A stretch of 64,000 nt of DNA from positions 2,447,501-2,511,500 of the forward strand of contig NZ_CP110644.1 in NCBI RefSeq assembly GCF_026153515.1, in the 5' to 3' direction. Within the stretch, counting starts at the first letter, position 1. Each line of letters opens with the position of its first letter. The notes under the pieces are model-generated. The model had not been told where the DNA came from. It saw nothing but the letters and a program-made list of their open reading frames with translations, and made no database searches. The translations under genes and the position numbers were made by a program. The stretch is from Pseudomonas sp. KU26590. Lineage in GTDB: Bacteria; Pseudomonadota; Gammaproteobacteria; Pseudomonadales; Pseudomonadaceae. This document shows positions 1-11,186 of the stretch, piece after piece.

Positions 1-1
1 T

Positions 2-1426
2 AGATCCGACAAAAGCGAGCTGATTGGTGATTTGCATTCTGATCCGGACAGCTTGTTGGATGTCGGGCTTACCAATGGATCAATCCTTACAGGCAACGTA
101 TTTGGGGTTAATTTAATGACCATTGGTATCGACTCGAAATGGTTCATGAGTAGGCAGACCGAAATCGGCTCGATGGTTTTGGACGGCGGCAGCGTTGGCT
201 TCACCGGAGACGGCTTTCATTCGCTTTCGCTGGGCAAGCTGTCCGGCTCCGGGCTTTTCGATATGCGTATCAACCTGGACGACGGCACCGGCGATTTGCT
301 CAGCGTGAACGGGGAAGCCTCGGGCAGGCATCGTCTGCGTATTCAAAACACCGGCACCGAAGCCGTCCCCGCCGAGTTCGACCCGCTTCGGGTGGTTCAC
401 ACCGAAGGCGGGGATGCCGAGTTCGGGCTGGTGGGCGGTCGGGCGGATCTCGGGGTGTATTCCTACGCGCTTGAGCGCCAGGGGACGGACTGGTTCATCG
501 TCGGGTCCGGCAAGGAGATCAGTCCTTCCACCAAAAGTGCGCTGGCGTTGTTCAACACGGCACCAACGGTGTGGAACAGCGAGTTGACGACGTTGCGCAG
601 TCGTATGGGGGAAGTGCGGGGTCAGGAGCAGGGCGGCGGCTGGATGCGTACCTATGGCAGTCGCTTCAATGCGTCGCTGGATTCCGGCGTTGACTACAGC
701 CAGAAGCAGCAGGGTCTGTCGTTTGGTGCTGACGCGCCTGTGCCGGTTGGCAACGGTCAGTTGTTGCTCGGATTGATGGGCGGTTACAGCAAGTCGGATC
801 TGGACATTGGCCGAGGCACTTCGGGTCAGGTCGACAGCTATTACGTCGGCGCGTATGGCACGTGGTTGTCGGAGGGCGGCTATTACCTGGACGGCGTGCT
901 GAAACTCAACCAGTTCCATAACGAGTCCAAGGTGGCGATGAGCGATGGCACCAAAGCCAAAGGCGACTACAGCAGCAAGGCGCTGGGCGGCTCGCTGGAA
1001 GTCGGCAAGCATGTAAAGCTGGGCGATGAGTATTTCGTCGAGCCGTTCGCGCAGGTGTCCAGCGTCTGGATCGATGGCAGCCGCTACACGCTGGACAACG
1101 GCATGCAGGCCAGGACCAACCAGACTCAGTCGGTGCTGGGCAAGGTCGGCAGTACCGTGGGGCGCAGCTTCGCCCTGAAGGACGGCGGTGTTGTTAAGCC
1201 CTACGCACGGGTGGCGTTGGCCCACGAGTTTTCCCGCAGTAATGACGTCAGCGTGAACGGTCAGCGTTTTGACAACGACCTCTTTGGCTCTCGCGCTGAA
1301 CTGGGCGCAGGTGTGTCGGTGTCGTTGTCCGAGCGACTTCAGGTACACGTTGATTTCGATTACATGAAGGGTGAGCATGTTGAGCAGCCTTGGGGTGCGA
1401 ACGTAGGTGTGCGCCTGGCGTTCTGA
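2..1426 (+). CDS. Autotransporter, C-terminal part (pertactin-like), 5'-truncated by window edge
   Basis: The reading frame is open from the first bases of the window, so the gene starts upstream and only its last 475 codons or so are visible. The first part is glycine- and aspartate-rich, with a pertactin-like beta-helix end (DGTGDLLSVNG, then HRLRIQNTGTE). The last ~270 residues look like an autotransporter beta-barrel: alternating polar and hydrophobic strands and a terminal phenylalanine (GVRLAF), the usual outer-membrane insertion signal. It is therefore a type Va secreted protein that stays in or is exported across the outer membrane. The passenger function (adhesin, esterase or other) cannot be read because its N-terminus is missing. 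A strong terminator follows directly. Confidence 0.88.
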   Translation, partial: RSDKSELIGDLHSDPDSLLDVGLTNGSILTGNVFGVNLMTIGIDSKWFMSRQTEIGSMVLDGGSVGFTGDGFHSLSLGKLSGSGLFDMRINLDDGTGDLLSVNGEASGRHRLRIQNTGTEAVPAEFDPLRVVHTEGGDAEFGLVGGRADLGVYSYALERQGTDWFIVGSGKEISPSTKSALALFNTAPTVWNSELTTLRSRMGEVRGQEQGGGWMRTYGSRFNASLDSGVDYSQKQQGLSFGADAPVPVGNGQLLLGLMGGYSKSDLDIGRGTSGQVDSYYVGAYGTWLSEGGYYLDGVLKLNQFHNESKVAMSDGTKAKGDYSSKALGGSLEVGKHVKLGDEYFVEPFAQVSSVWIDGSRYTLDNGMQARTNQTQSVLGKVGSTVGRSFALKDGGVVKPYARVALAHEFSRSNDVSVNGQRFDNDLFGSRAELGAGVSVSLSERLQVHVDFDYMKGEHVEQPWGANVGVRLAF

Positions 1427-1459
1427 CATTCGCGTCAGTTGATTGAAACGCGGTTTTGA

Positions 1460-1494
1460 AGCCCCGGCTGCAGCAATGCAGTCGGGGCTTTTTT
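1460..1494 (+). terminator. Rho-independent terminator after the autotransporter
   Basis: A GC-rich stem (AGCCCCGGCTGCA pairing with TGCAGTCGGGGCT, one G.T pair) is followed by six T residues. It lies 34 bp after the autotransporter stop and directly before the 3' end of the convergent gene. Confidence 0.85.
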
Positions 1495-1502
1495 ACGTGG
1501 GT

Positions 1503-2168
1503 TTACGGTTTGGGCTGCATCCGGCGCCGTCGCGGCGGACGGCCCGGGGTCGAGCCCTTGCCGCGTCGCTTGCTCAGCCGGGGCAAGTTGACGGTCAACG
1601 TTTCCGAAATGCCGACGAGCTTGGCGCGCCGCACCACTTCGTAGCGCACCTCGACACGTCCACTTTCGTAGTCCGCCAGGGTTTCATTGTTGAGGTACTG
1701 AACCAGGCGAGGGCCTTTTCGGCCCTCTACCTTGCCGATGGTGGTGTAGAAGGTGTTGTGGCCCCAGCGCAGCTTCAGGTGATCCCCGAACCAAAGCTTC
1801 GGAGAGCGCGGGATGTTGATGTAGATGCCCACGTTCAGCTGGGCGTCGGTAGGGCCCTCGGGGTCGGCACCGGTGATGTAGGGCGCTTCGAATACCGGCG
1901 GCGGAGGCGGGTGCTTCATCTCGTGATGCCATGGGAATCCCGGGGCGTTCTGAAGCTGGCCGGCGTAGACCATCGCCTGTTCAGCCGCACTCTTGCCCAC
2001 GGGCGGCACTGCTTGCAGATCTTCGTAGAGCGGGATTGAACTCTTGCCGGGTGATTTTCGTTTGGTCCTGCGGGTATTTTTCGGGTTTGGCACTGTTGGC
2101 TTTTTATTGTTATCTGACTCGGTCGGGTGTGAGTGGGGTGGCGGCTGGATATCCGTTTCATCTTCCAT
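1503..2168 (-). CDS. Conserved hypothetical protein with basic C-terminus and proline-rich N-terminus
   Basis: 221 aa. The ATG at 2168 has a clear AAGGAG site just upstream. The first ~60 residues are low-complexity and polar, rich in Pro, Lys and Thr. The middle (about residues 105-150) has the pattern INIPRSPKLWFGDHLKLRWG followed by NTFYTTIG, which I associate with repeated Ig-like or beta-sandwich modules of large Pseudomonas surface proteins. The end is very basic (RPPRRRRMQPKP). No signal peptide or catalytic motif is seen. It is convergent with the autotransporter and may be related in kind to the gene at 2591-3244. Function unknown. Confidence 0.7.
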   Translation of the reverse strand: MEDETDIQPPPHSHPTESDNNKKPTVPNPKNTRRTKRKSPGKSSIPLYEDLQAVPPVGKSAAEQAMVYAGQLQNAPGFPWHHEMKHPPPPPVFEAPYITGADPEGPTDAQLNVGIYINIPRSPKLWFGDHLKLRWGHNTFYTTIGKVEGRKGPRLVQYLNNETLADYESGRVEVRYEVVRRAKLVGISETLTVNLPRLSKRRGKGSTPGRPPRRRRMQPKP

Positions 2169-2528
2169 TGGAACTCCTTGATCAGATCGCTAGTGCGAGG
2201 ATTACAGGATGGGGTGTTGTGCGCATGCTTGTAGGACTGCGGCGCTGCACATGCCTATGATCAATTCGAAAAATATTACTGTCAAACAAGCGAAGTGCAT
2301 GGGATTGCATGGCTTCTTCGAAAAACTTTCACAGTTGAATATGTCCTTGATGTGTGAGTGCGGCAGTTTTCGCGGCTTTTTTGGGTGATTTAAATAACTA
2401 TGTATCGCGCGTAGTCTATAAAAATTTGATAGTCCATCAGACACTTCCTACGGAGATGTAGGTTTTGTGGAATGAAAGCACCAAAAAATAATTGAAAATA
2501 TTTTTCCCGGGCGAATTTATTGACAAAA

Positions 2529-2550
2529 CCTCCACGCATAAGCGTGGAGG
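2529..2550 (-). terminator. Terminator hairpin downstream of the 217-aa Ig-like gene
   Basis: A perfect 9-bp inverted repeat (CCTCCACGC / GCGTGGAGG, 4-nt loop). Read on the minus strand it is followed by TTTTGT. It lies about 40 bp beyond the stop of the minus-strand gene that ends at 2591. Confidence 0.75.
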
Positions 2551-2590
2551 TGGTTACTTTTGGTATTCAGTTGAATAGCCTGAACGCTGG

Positions 2591-3244
2591 TTACAATTTA
2601 AGTGAAACCAGCGTCGGCAGGCTGGTGATGGATACATTGCCCGCGCGGTCGGTCACGAAATACTCGATGGACACGTTTTCCGCTGCAAGGGCTTGCAGGT
2701 GTTCGCGGCTGAAAGTGATTTCGACGGACCGGAGGGTGAGCTCTTCCGCCTGGACCTGATGGGCCGGGCCTGCAACGCCGTTGAGTAATGTCTGGATGAC
2801 ATCGCCCGGTGCCATGCCCGCATAGCCAGGGAGGAGGCCAATGAGTTGATCGCCGAAGGTGGCGGTGGGGAAGATGAGGGGAGCGAGGAGGGTAGCGCCG
2901 GGTTTGGTGCGGTCGACGCGAATTGTGGTCGACGGCGATTCAACGGTAATGCCACCTGTCATGTTTGTGACCGTATAAGCGACTTCGTAGGATCCGTCAT
3001 TCTCCAGTTGTTCAATGGGTAATGTAAGTGATAAGAGCGTTCCTGGCGCCGGCAGCGGAACGGGCATTGTTTGAATCGGCCCAACCATAATGCCGTTAAT
3101 CATTAGCTGAAAAACATCTCCTTCATCCGAGTACGTCCATGTCTCCACAACCACAGAAATATCCCGGGTTAGATCAGCGAGCGGTATGAGGCCATCGATA
3201 GCAGCCACGGGTATAGAAGGTGCAACTAGCCCTGTAGACTTCAT
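2591..3244 (-). CDS. Hypothetical protein with Ig-like / beta-sandwich domains
   Basis: 217 aa from the ATG at 3244, which has GGAG six bases upstream; the ATG seven codons further upstream lacks such a site. Two domain-sized halves are visible. Residues ~25-120 include GSYEVAYTVTN and end in IRVDRTKPG. Residues ~120-217 include VSIEYFVTDRAGNVS. The DRTKPG and TDRAGN phrases are typical of bacterial Ig-like repeats in large adhesins. There is no obvious signal peptide, so it could be a free-standing copy of a module from a giant secreted protein. It lies in an AT-rich stretch. Function unknown. Confidence 0.7.
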   Translation of the reverse strand: MKSTGLVAPSIPVAAIDGLIPLADLTRDISVVVETWTYSDEGDVFQLMINGIMVGPIQTMPVPLPAPGTLLSLTLPIEQLENDGSYEVAYTVTNMTGGITVESPSTTIRVDRTKPGATLLAPLIFPTATFGDQLIGLLPGYAGMAPGDVIQTLLNGVAGPAHQVQAEELTLRSVEITFSREHLQALAAENVSIEYFVTDRAGNVSITSLPTLVSLKL

Positions 3245-3475
3245 GTGTATCTCCATTTGACGCACCGCTACGCTCTATTCGTAGAGAGTGCCCATTGAAT
3301 TAGTTATCCAGATCAAAAAATACCCCACCCATGGTGGTAACTATTTATCGTCTTTCAATAATCAACTAATAGAGTTCTACAAATCCTGTCAACACCCAAC
3401 CTCCCGCGCCAAACCAAAAACTGCTCTCCCAAACGATTTTCAGAAATGTCCTACTTAAATCCTAATTAAAACAAA

Positions 3476-3506
3476 AAGGCCCCGGCAGACGATCTGCTGG
3501 GGCCTT
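3476..3506 (-). terminator. Terminator of the chemoreceptor gene
   Basis: A stem AAGGCCCCGGCAGA / CTGCTGGGGCCTT with a short loop. On the minus strand it is followed by TTTTTG, about 20 bp beyond the stop codon at 3526. Confidence 0.85.
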
Positions 3507-3525
3507 GGCCTAACCCATCAATCAC

Positions 3526-5091
3526 TCAGCGGTTAAAGCGCTCCACCAGTGAGTATTGCGTGTTGGCTGTGTGGGTCAGCTCCGCACTGAGCGTGGCAGA
3601 GCGACGTGCTTCCTCAGAGGTCTGGTCGGCCAGGTGCGCGATGGTGCTGATGTTGCGGCTCACCTCTTCTGCCACCGAGCTTTGCTCTTCAGTGGCGGCC
3701 GCGATCTGCGTGGTCATGTCGGTGATGTTGGCCACTGCGTCGCTGATGCCCACCAGCGCCTTGTCGGCCTCCATGACCTGCTGGACGCCTTCTTCTGCCT
3801 GGCGACGACCTGTGTTCATGGTCTGCACCGCGTTGGTGGCCGTCTGTTGCAGCTTGGCGATGAGGGCGTGGATCTGGCCGGTGGATTCGGTGGTGCGTTG
3901 GGCCAGTTGGCGGACTTCATCGGCGACGACGGCAAAGCCACGACCCATTTCGCCCGCGCGGGCGGCTTCGATGGCGGCGTTGAGGGCCAGCAGGTTGGTC
4001 TGATCGGCGATGCCTTTGATGACATCGACAACGCCGCCGATTTCGTCGCTGTCTTTCGCCAACTGGGTCACCGTCAGGCCGGTTTCTCCCACCGAGGTGG
4101 ACAAGCGCTGAATCGCCTCGCGTGTGTCGCTGGCGATCTCGCGGCCGCGACGGGTCAGCTCGTTGGCCTGCTGCGTGGCGTCAGCGGTGCGCTGCACGTG
4201 ATTGGCGACTTCTTGCGTGGTCGCGGCCATCTGGTTGACAGCGGTGGCGACCTGTTCGGTTTCGACGCGCTGACGTTCCAGGCCGGTGGAGCTGGCCTGC
4301 GCCAGGCTGTCGGACTGACGCGCCTGAGCGTTGAGGTGTTCGGCGGTGTCCTGCAGGCGGGTGAGGCAGGTCTTGAGACGCGCTTCCTGGCTGAGAATCG
4401 ACATCTCCAGCCGCGCCTGTGCGCCGCGGCTGTCGGTGTACATCTGCGCGATCAGCGGGTCGGACGTGGTTTGCTCGGCCAGACGCATCAGGCGCTTGAG
4501 GCCACGCTGCTGCCAGCTCAAGCCCAGCAGGCCCAGCGGCACCGACAGCGCGGCGGCGAGCACGAAACCCCAATGGGAATTCAGCCAGACGCCAATCAGA
4601 AAGCTCAACTGGCTGACCAGGATGAACGGCAGCCAGTCCTGCAATATCGGCAGCCATTTGTCACGGCCTGGCACAGCGCTCTTGCCGCTGTTCAGGCGTT
4701 TGTAGAGGGCTTCGGCGCGACGCACCTGTTCAGCTGTCGGCTTGATGCGCACGGACTCGAAGCCCACGACCTGTTTGTTCTCGAAGACCGGCGTGACGTA
4801 GGCGTTGACCCAATAGTGGTCGCCGTTCTTGCAGCGGTTCTTGACGATCCCCATCCACGGCAGGCCCTGCTTGAGCGTGGTCCACATGTGCTCGAAGACC
4901 GCCGCCGGCACGTCCGGATGGCGGACGGTGTTGTGGGGCGATTTGATTAGTTCATCTTCGGAAAAACCGCTGATTTCAATGAAGGCGTCGTTGCAATAGG
5001 TGATGACGCCGCGCGCATCGGTGGTGGAGATCAACCGCTGCTGCGCCGGGAAGGTCCGTTCGCGTTGAGTGATGGGCTGGTTATTTCGCAT
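3526..5091 (-). CDS. PAS-domain methyl-accepting chemotaxis protein (Aer/BdlA-like)
   Basis: 521 aa. An N-terminal PAS domain (about residues 15-120; [21 protein letters not shown], then [13 protein letters not shown]) is the Aer-type sensor that binds FAD or haem in relatives. A membrane hairpin follows at about 150-195 ([15 protein letters not shown] and [16 protein letters not shown]). The C-terminal half is a coiled-coil MCP signalling domain with the invariant tip around [15 protein letters not shown] and [13 protein letters not shown], which contacts CheA and CheW. There is no periplasmic ligand domain, so it probably senses redox or energy state from inside the cell. It is monocistronic, with its own terminator. 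The ligand or cofactor is not shown by the sequence. Confidence 0.92.
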   Translation of the reverse strand: MRNNQPITQRERTFPAQQRLISTTDARGVITYCNDAFIEISGFSEDELIKSPHNTVRHPDVPAAVFEHMWTTLKQGLPWMGIVKNRCKNGDHYWVNAYVTPVFENKQVVGFESVRIKPTAEQVRRAEALYKRLNSGKSAVPGRDKWLPILQDWLPFILVSQLSFLIGVWLNSHWGFVLAAALSVPLGLLGLSWQQRGLKRLMRLAEQTTSDPLIAQMYTDSRGAQARLEMSILSQEARLKTCLTRLQDTAEHLNAQARQSDSLAQASSTGLERQRVETEQVATAVNQMAATTQEVANHVQRTADATQQANELTRRGREIASDTREAIQRLSTSVGETGLTVTQLAKDSDEIGGVVDVIKGIADQTNLLALNAAIEAARAGEMGRGFAVVADEVRQLAQRTTESTGQIHALIAKLQQTATNAVQTMNTGRRQAEEGVQQVMEADKALVGISDAVANITDMTTQIAAATEEQSSVAEEVSRNISTIAHLADQTSEEARRSATLSAELTHTANTQYSLVERFNR

Positions 5092-5191
5092 GAGCTATTC
5101 GATCCAGGAAGGCTGTGAGCGGTTATCGGCCTGGAGGGAGAAAAATGAAGCTTTTGTGAACTGCTTCATGTTTCGAGGTCCTGAAACGCGC

Positions 5192-5983
5192 TTACCGGTC
5201 GAACATCGGATAGGTGAACAGGCTGAAATGCAGCAGATTCACACCAAAGTGGGTGAGCACGGCGGCGGGCAGGCCGCCCAGTCGATAAGCCACTCCATAC
5301 CCTACGCCTGCGATGCCCGCCAGAAGCGCCCACTCCCAGCCACCGCCGATGTGCGCAAGGCCGAAGAGTGCCGACGCCATCCCGATTGCCATTGCGTCGT
5401 GGTAAGGCAAGTGTTGCAGCCATTTTTTCAGGCTCCCTTGCAGGTAACCCCGAAAAAGCAGTTCCTCGGTCAGCGCGACCAGCAGCAGGTTGTTCAGCGC
5501 CCAGATGCCCGTTTGCCCGGGCCACTTTGGCGACCAGCCGACGAGGCCCAGCAATAGCGCTGTTGATAAACACGCTGCGGCGGTGACGGGCAGGGCGATG
5601 CTGGTGACGCCCAGCCACCGTCGTGGACTAAACGCGACAAACACCCAGGGGCAGGCAATTGCGATCCAGAAGCCAATGAGGGGCCTGTCGAGATTCAGGT
5701 ACATCGAATACGGCGTGGCTTCGGGGCTCAGGCGCACGCCGGCAATCGCCCGTGCACTGATGAAACCGGGTAACCAGTGACTGGCCAGTCCCGCGGCAAT
5801 GGCGATAAATAGGGCGTGACCGAACAGGCGGACGGCGCGGTGCTGGAAATGGCTGGCGCAGATGCCGGCCATGATCAGCAATCCGAACGTGATAACCACG
5901 GGAACGCTGAGCTGGCCGTAGAGCAGCGCCACACCGTAGCCGAGAGACAGCAGAAAGAGGGTTGTCCAGCGTTGCGCCGACAT
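5192..5983 (-). CDS. CPBP family intramembrane metalloprotease
   Basis: 263 aa, almost entirely hydrophobic, with about seven or eight membrane spans. The CPBP (CAAX protease/bacteriocin-processing, Rce1-like) motifs are present in order: EELLFRGYLQG (motif 1, glutamates and arginine), FGLAHIG (motif 2 histidine) and THFGVNLL (motif 3 histidine). These residues form the active site of the Rce1/Abi family. No bacteriocin gene or prenylated substrate is nearby, so the substrate is unknown. It is transcribed alone, opposite to nothing recognisable, and followed by the chemoreceptor start region. Confidence 0.88.
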   Translation of the reverse strand: MSAQRWTTLFLLSLGYGVALLYGQLSVPVVITFGLLIMAGICASHFQHRAVRLFGHALFIAIAAGLASHWLPGFISARAIAGVRLSPEATPYSMYLNLDRPLIGFWIAIACPWVFVAFSPRRWLGVTSIALPVTAAACLSTALLLGLVGWSPKWPGQTGIWALNNLLLVALTEELLFRGYLQGSLKKWLQHLPYHDAMAIGMASALFGLAHIGGGWEWALLAGIAGVGYGVAYRLGGLPAAVLTHFGVNLLHFSLFTYPMFDR

Positions 5984-6170
5984 GAAGTCGTCCTTGGGCG
6001 TCGGAATAGGCTGGCGATTTTAGCGTTGATTAAACGCGGGTGTATGTCGGACCAACGGGAAGTCGGTCCGAATGTTTTGTTGATGCAGGGCGGAGGGCAT
6101 GTAGGGCGTTTCTGATGACGAGGGATTTGGGTTGGACACTGGCCCCATTTTTGGTGGGGCCATATGACGT

Positions 6171-6328
6171 CTTCCCGGCTAAAGCCAGTCCCACAGGTGC
6201 GCGCGGTGTTGTAGGGCCGGCTTCAGCCGGGAAGAGGCCGGTTTGAACACCAGAAGATCTAGGCTGTAAAAACTGACCCTTCCCGGCTAAAGCCAGTCCC
6301 ACTGACAGCGGGCGGCTTTAGCCGGGAT
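6171..6328. repeat. REP cluster (GGACTGGCTTTAGCCGGGAAG family)
   Basis: Three complete palindromic units (6171-6194, 6211-6234, 6279-6302) in alternating orientation, plus a degenerate unit at 6311-6328. They fill the gap between the CPBP protease start and the acnA stop. They probably form stem-loops at the 3' end of the acnA transcript. Confidence 0.85.
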
Positions 6329-6333
6329 GAGGC

Positions 6334-9075
<2,742 letters not shown>

Positions 9076-9310
9076 GACTGACTCCTTGACGGTCCGTGCA
9101 GCACGCGCGGACGGGCGATCGACGGTAAGACGGGTCTTGCTGCAGCGCTCTGGTCGGCGCTTTTAAATGCTCATTGAGTAGTACTGGACCCGCCGGCTGA
9201 GCCAGTGGTTCCTGATTCGGCTATCATGCGCCGCTTTCGAGTCATTGAGGTTAGTCCTCATGTACAGCTTGCGCCGCGACCCGAGTCGTGGCGCGCGAGG
9301 AGACCGTCCC

Positions 9311-10378
9311 GTGAACACCCTTTTCATGCATTGCCGCCCCGGCTTCGAAAGCGAGGTCTGCTCGGAACTCAGCGAGCACGCCGCCCGCCTTGAGGTGTCC
9401 GGCTACGCCAAGGCGAAGACCGACGCCGCCTTTGCCGAATTCATCTGCACCGAGGCCGATGGCGCCGAGCGGTTGATGAACAGCCTGAAGTTTCGCGAGC
9501 TGATTTTCCCCCGGCAGTGGGCCCGTGGTGTGTTTGTCCAGCTGCCTGAAACCGACCGCATCAGCGTGATCCTCGAACACATGGCCGGCTTTACGCCGTG
9601 CGGCAGCCTGTGGCTGGAAGTGGTCGACACCAACGACGGCAAAGAGCTCTCGACCTTCTGCCGCAAGTTCGAAGCGCCGTTGCGCAAGGCCCTGGAGAAG
9701 GCCGGCAAACTGGTCGACAACCCGAGCCTGCCGCGCCTGCTGCTGACCTTCAAAAGCGGGCGCGAGGTGTTTCTCGGGCTGGCCGACGCGAATAACTCGG
9801 CGATGTGGCCCATGGGCATTCCGCGCCTGAAATTTCCCCGGGAAGCGCCCAGCCGCTCGACCCTCAAGCTTGAAGAGGCCTGGCACCACTTCATCCCTCG
9901 CGATCAGTGGGACGAACGCCTGTCGGGCGACATGACTGCGGTCGACCTCGGCGCAGCACCCGGCGGCTGGACCTACCAGCTGGTGCGGCGCGGCATGCTG
10001 GTCACCGCGATCGACAACGGACCGATGGCCGAAAGCCTGATGGACACCGGGCTGGTGCAGCACTTGATGGCGGACGGCTTTACCTTCAAGCCGCGTCAGC
10101 CGGTGGACTGGATGGTCTGCGACATCGTCGAAAAGCCCGCACGCAACGCCGCGCTGCTGGAAACCTGGCTGGGTGAAGGTCTGTGCCGCGAGGCGGTGGT
10201 CAATCTCAAGTTGCCGATGAAGCAACGTTACGCCGAAGTGCGACGCCTGCTGGAGCGCATCGAAGACGGCTTCAAGGCGCGCGGCGTCAAGGTCGCCATC
10301 GGTTGCAAGCAGCTGTACCACGACCGCGAAGAAGTGACCTGCCATTTGCGCAGGCTGGACATGAAGCGCAAGGGCTGA
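9311..10378 (+). CDS. rlmM: 23S rRNA (cytidine-2498 2'-O)-methyltransferase RlmM
   Basis: 355 aa from the GTG at 9311, which has a GAGGAG site upstream; the start 22 codons earlier adds a stretch unlike the family. An N-terminal THUMP-like region (MNTLFMHCRPGFESEVCSEL) is followed by a Rossmann methyltransferase domain with the SAM motif VDLGAAPGGWTYQL near residue 215. Conserved lysine and aspartate positions appear in VCDIVEKP and VNLKLPMKQRY. It methylates the ribose of C2498 in the peptidyl transferase region of 23S rRNA. It is divergent from acnA across about 235 bp. Confidence 0.96.
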   Translation: MNTLFMHCRPGFESEVCSELSEHAARLEVSGYAKAKTDAAFAEFICTEADGAERLMNSLKFRELIFPRQWARGVFVQLPETDRISVILEHMAGFTPCGSLWLEVVDTNDGKELSTFCRKFEAPLRKALEKAGKLVDNPSLPRLLLTFKSGREVFLGLADANNSAMWPMGIPRLKFPREAPSRSTLKLEEAWHHFIPRDQWDERLSGDMTAVDLGAAPGGWTYQLVRRGMLVTAIDNGPMAESLMDTGLVQHLMADGFTFKPRQPVDWMVCDIVEKPARNAALLETWLGEGLCREAVVNLKLPMKQRYAEVRRLLERIEDGFKARGVKVAIGCKQLYHDREEVTCHLRRLDMKRKG

Positions 10379-10423
10379 TCCGCCCATCACGCGTCTGACA
10401 CATCGCGCCAGACGCCGATCATT

Positions 10424-10446
10424 GTAGGAGCGCGCTTGCCCGCGAA
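10424..10446 (+). repeat. REP unit (GTAGGAGCGCGCTTGCCCGC family)
   Basis: A single forward unit 45 bp after rlmM and immediately before the 273-bp tandem repeat. It matches the REP units in the gaps near 16.9, 20.7, 28.5, 40.2 and 58.8 kb. Confidence 0.8.
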
Positions 10447-10481
10447 TGCGGTGTTTCAGGCGCTGCGTGAGTGACAGAACG

Positions 10482-11058
10482 ATCGCGTTCGCCAGCAAGC
10501 CGGCTCCTACGGACGGTGGGTATGACGACGATCCCACGTGTTGCTACGGACCCGTAGACGCCTGTGGATTTCGGTAGTGCGACGACCTCGCTCACGCTGA
10601 CGATTCTCGATAGTGCACCGTTCCCCGTAGGGGCCGGCTTGCTGGCGAACGCGGTTGATGAGACGACCTCCTCACACCTGACCCACCGCATTCGCGGGCA
10701 AGCGCGCTCCTACAATTGTGTGTGGGGTGTCAGGTCAAAATTCGTGGTTAATCCATCGCGTTCGCCAGCAAGCCGGCTCCTACGGACGGTGGGTATGACG
10801 ACGATCCCACGTGTTGCTACGGACCCGTAGACGCCTTTGGATTTCGGTAGTGCGACGACCTCGCTCACGCTGACGATTCTCGATAGTGCGCCGGTCCCCG
10901 CAGGAGCCGGCTTGCTGGCGAACGCGGTTGATGAGACGACCTCCTTACACCTGACCCACCGCATTCGCGGGCAAGCGCGCTCCTACAATTGTTTGTGGGG
11001 TGTCAGGTCAAAATTCGTGGTTAATCCATCGCGTTCGCCAGCAAGCCGGCTCCTACGG
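10482..11058. repeat. 273-bp tandem repeat, two full copies plus a 31-bp third start
   Basis: The sequence starting ATCGCGTTCGCCAGCAAGCC occurs at 10482, 10755 and 11028, exactly 273 bp apart. Copies 1 and 2 run full length with only a few substitutions (for example GCCTGTGG versus GCCTTTGG). Copy 3 stops after about 31 bp. Each full copy contains a CGCGTTCGCCAGCAAGCCGG palindrome half, an inverted copy of it, and a reversed GTAGGAGCGCGCTTGCCCGC unit, so the repeat is built from REP parts. No convincing gene is present. Confidence 0.92.
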
Positions 11059-11186
11059 AGTTGACTATTTGGCGTGACGTTTTTTCGCGCCAGGCGTTAT
11101 CTCAAATCGTCTCTGATCGACGCGCACGGACACGCTGTCCATAATCAGCCGGGTGCGCCCTGGTGGCGAAGAGAAAGGGAGAAGCA

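Noticed and set aside
3556..4950. 464-codon plus-strand frame opposite the chemoreceptor
   Set aside because: Antisense shadow of a full-length, motif-complete chemoreceptor; no ribosome site and no protein-like pattern.
10564..11064. Short frames inside the 273-bp repeat (about 75-90 codons each)
   Set aside because: The peptides differ only as the repeat does, lack ribosome sites, and are made of translated REP sequence.
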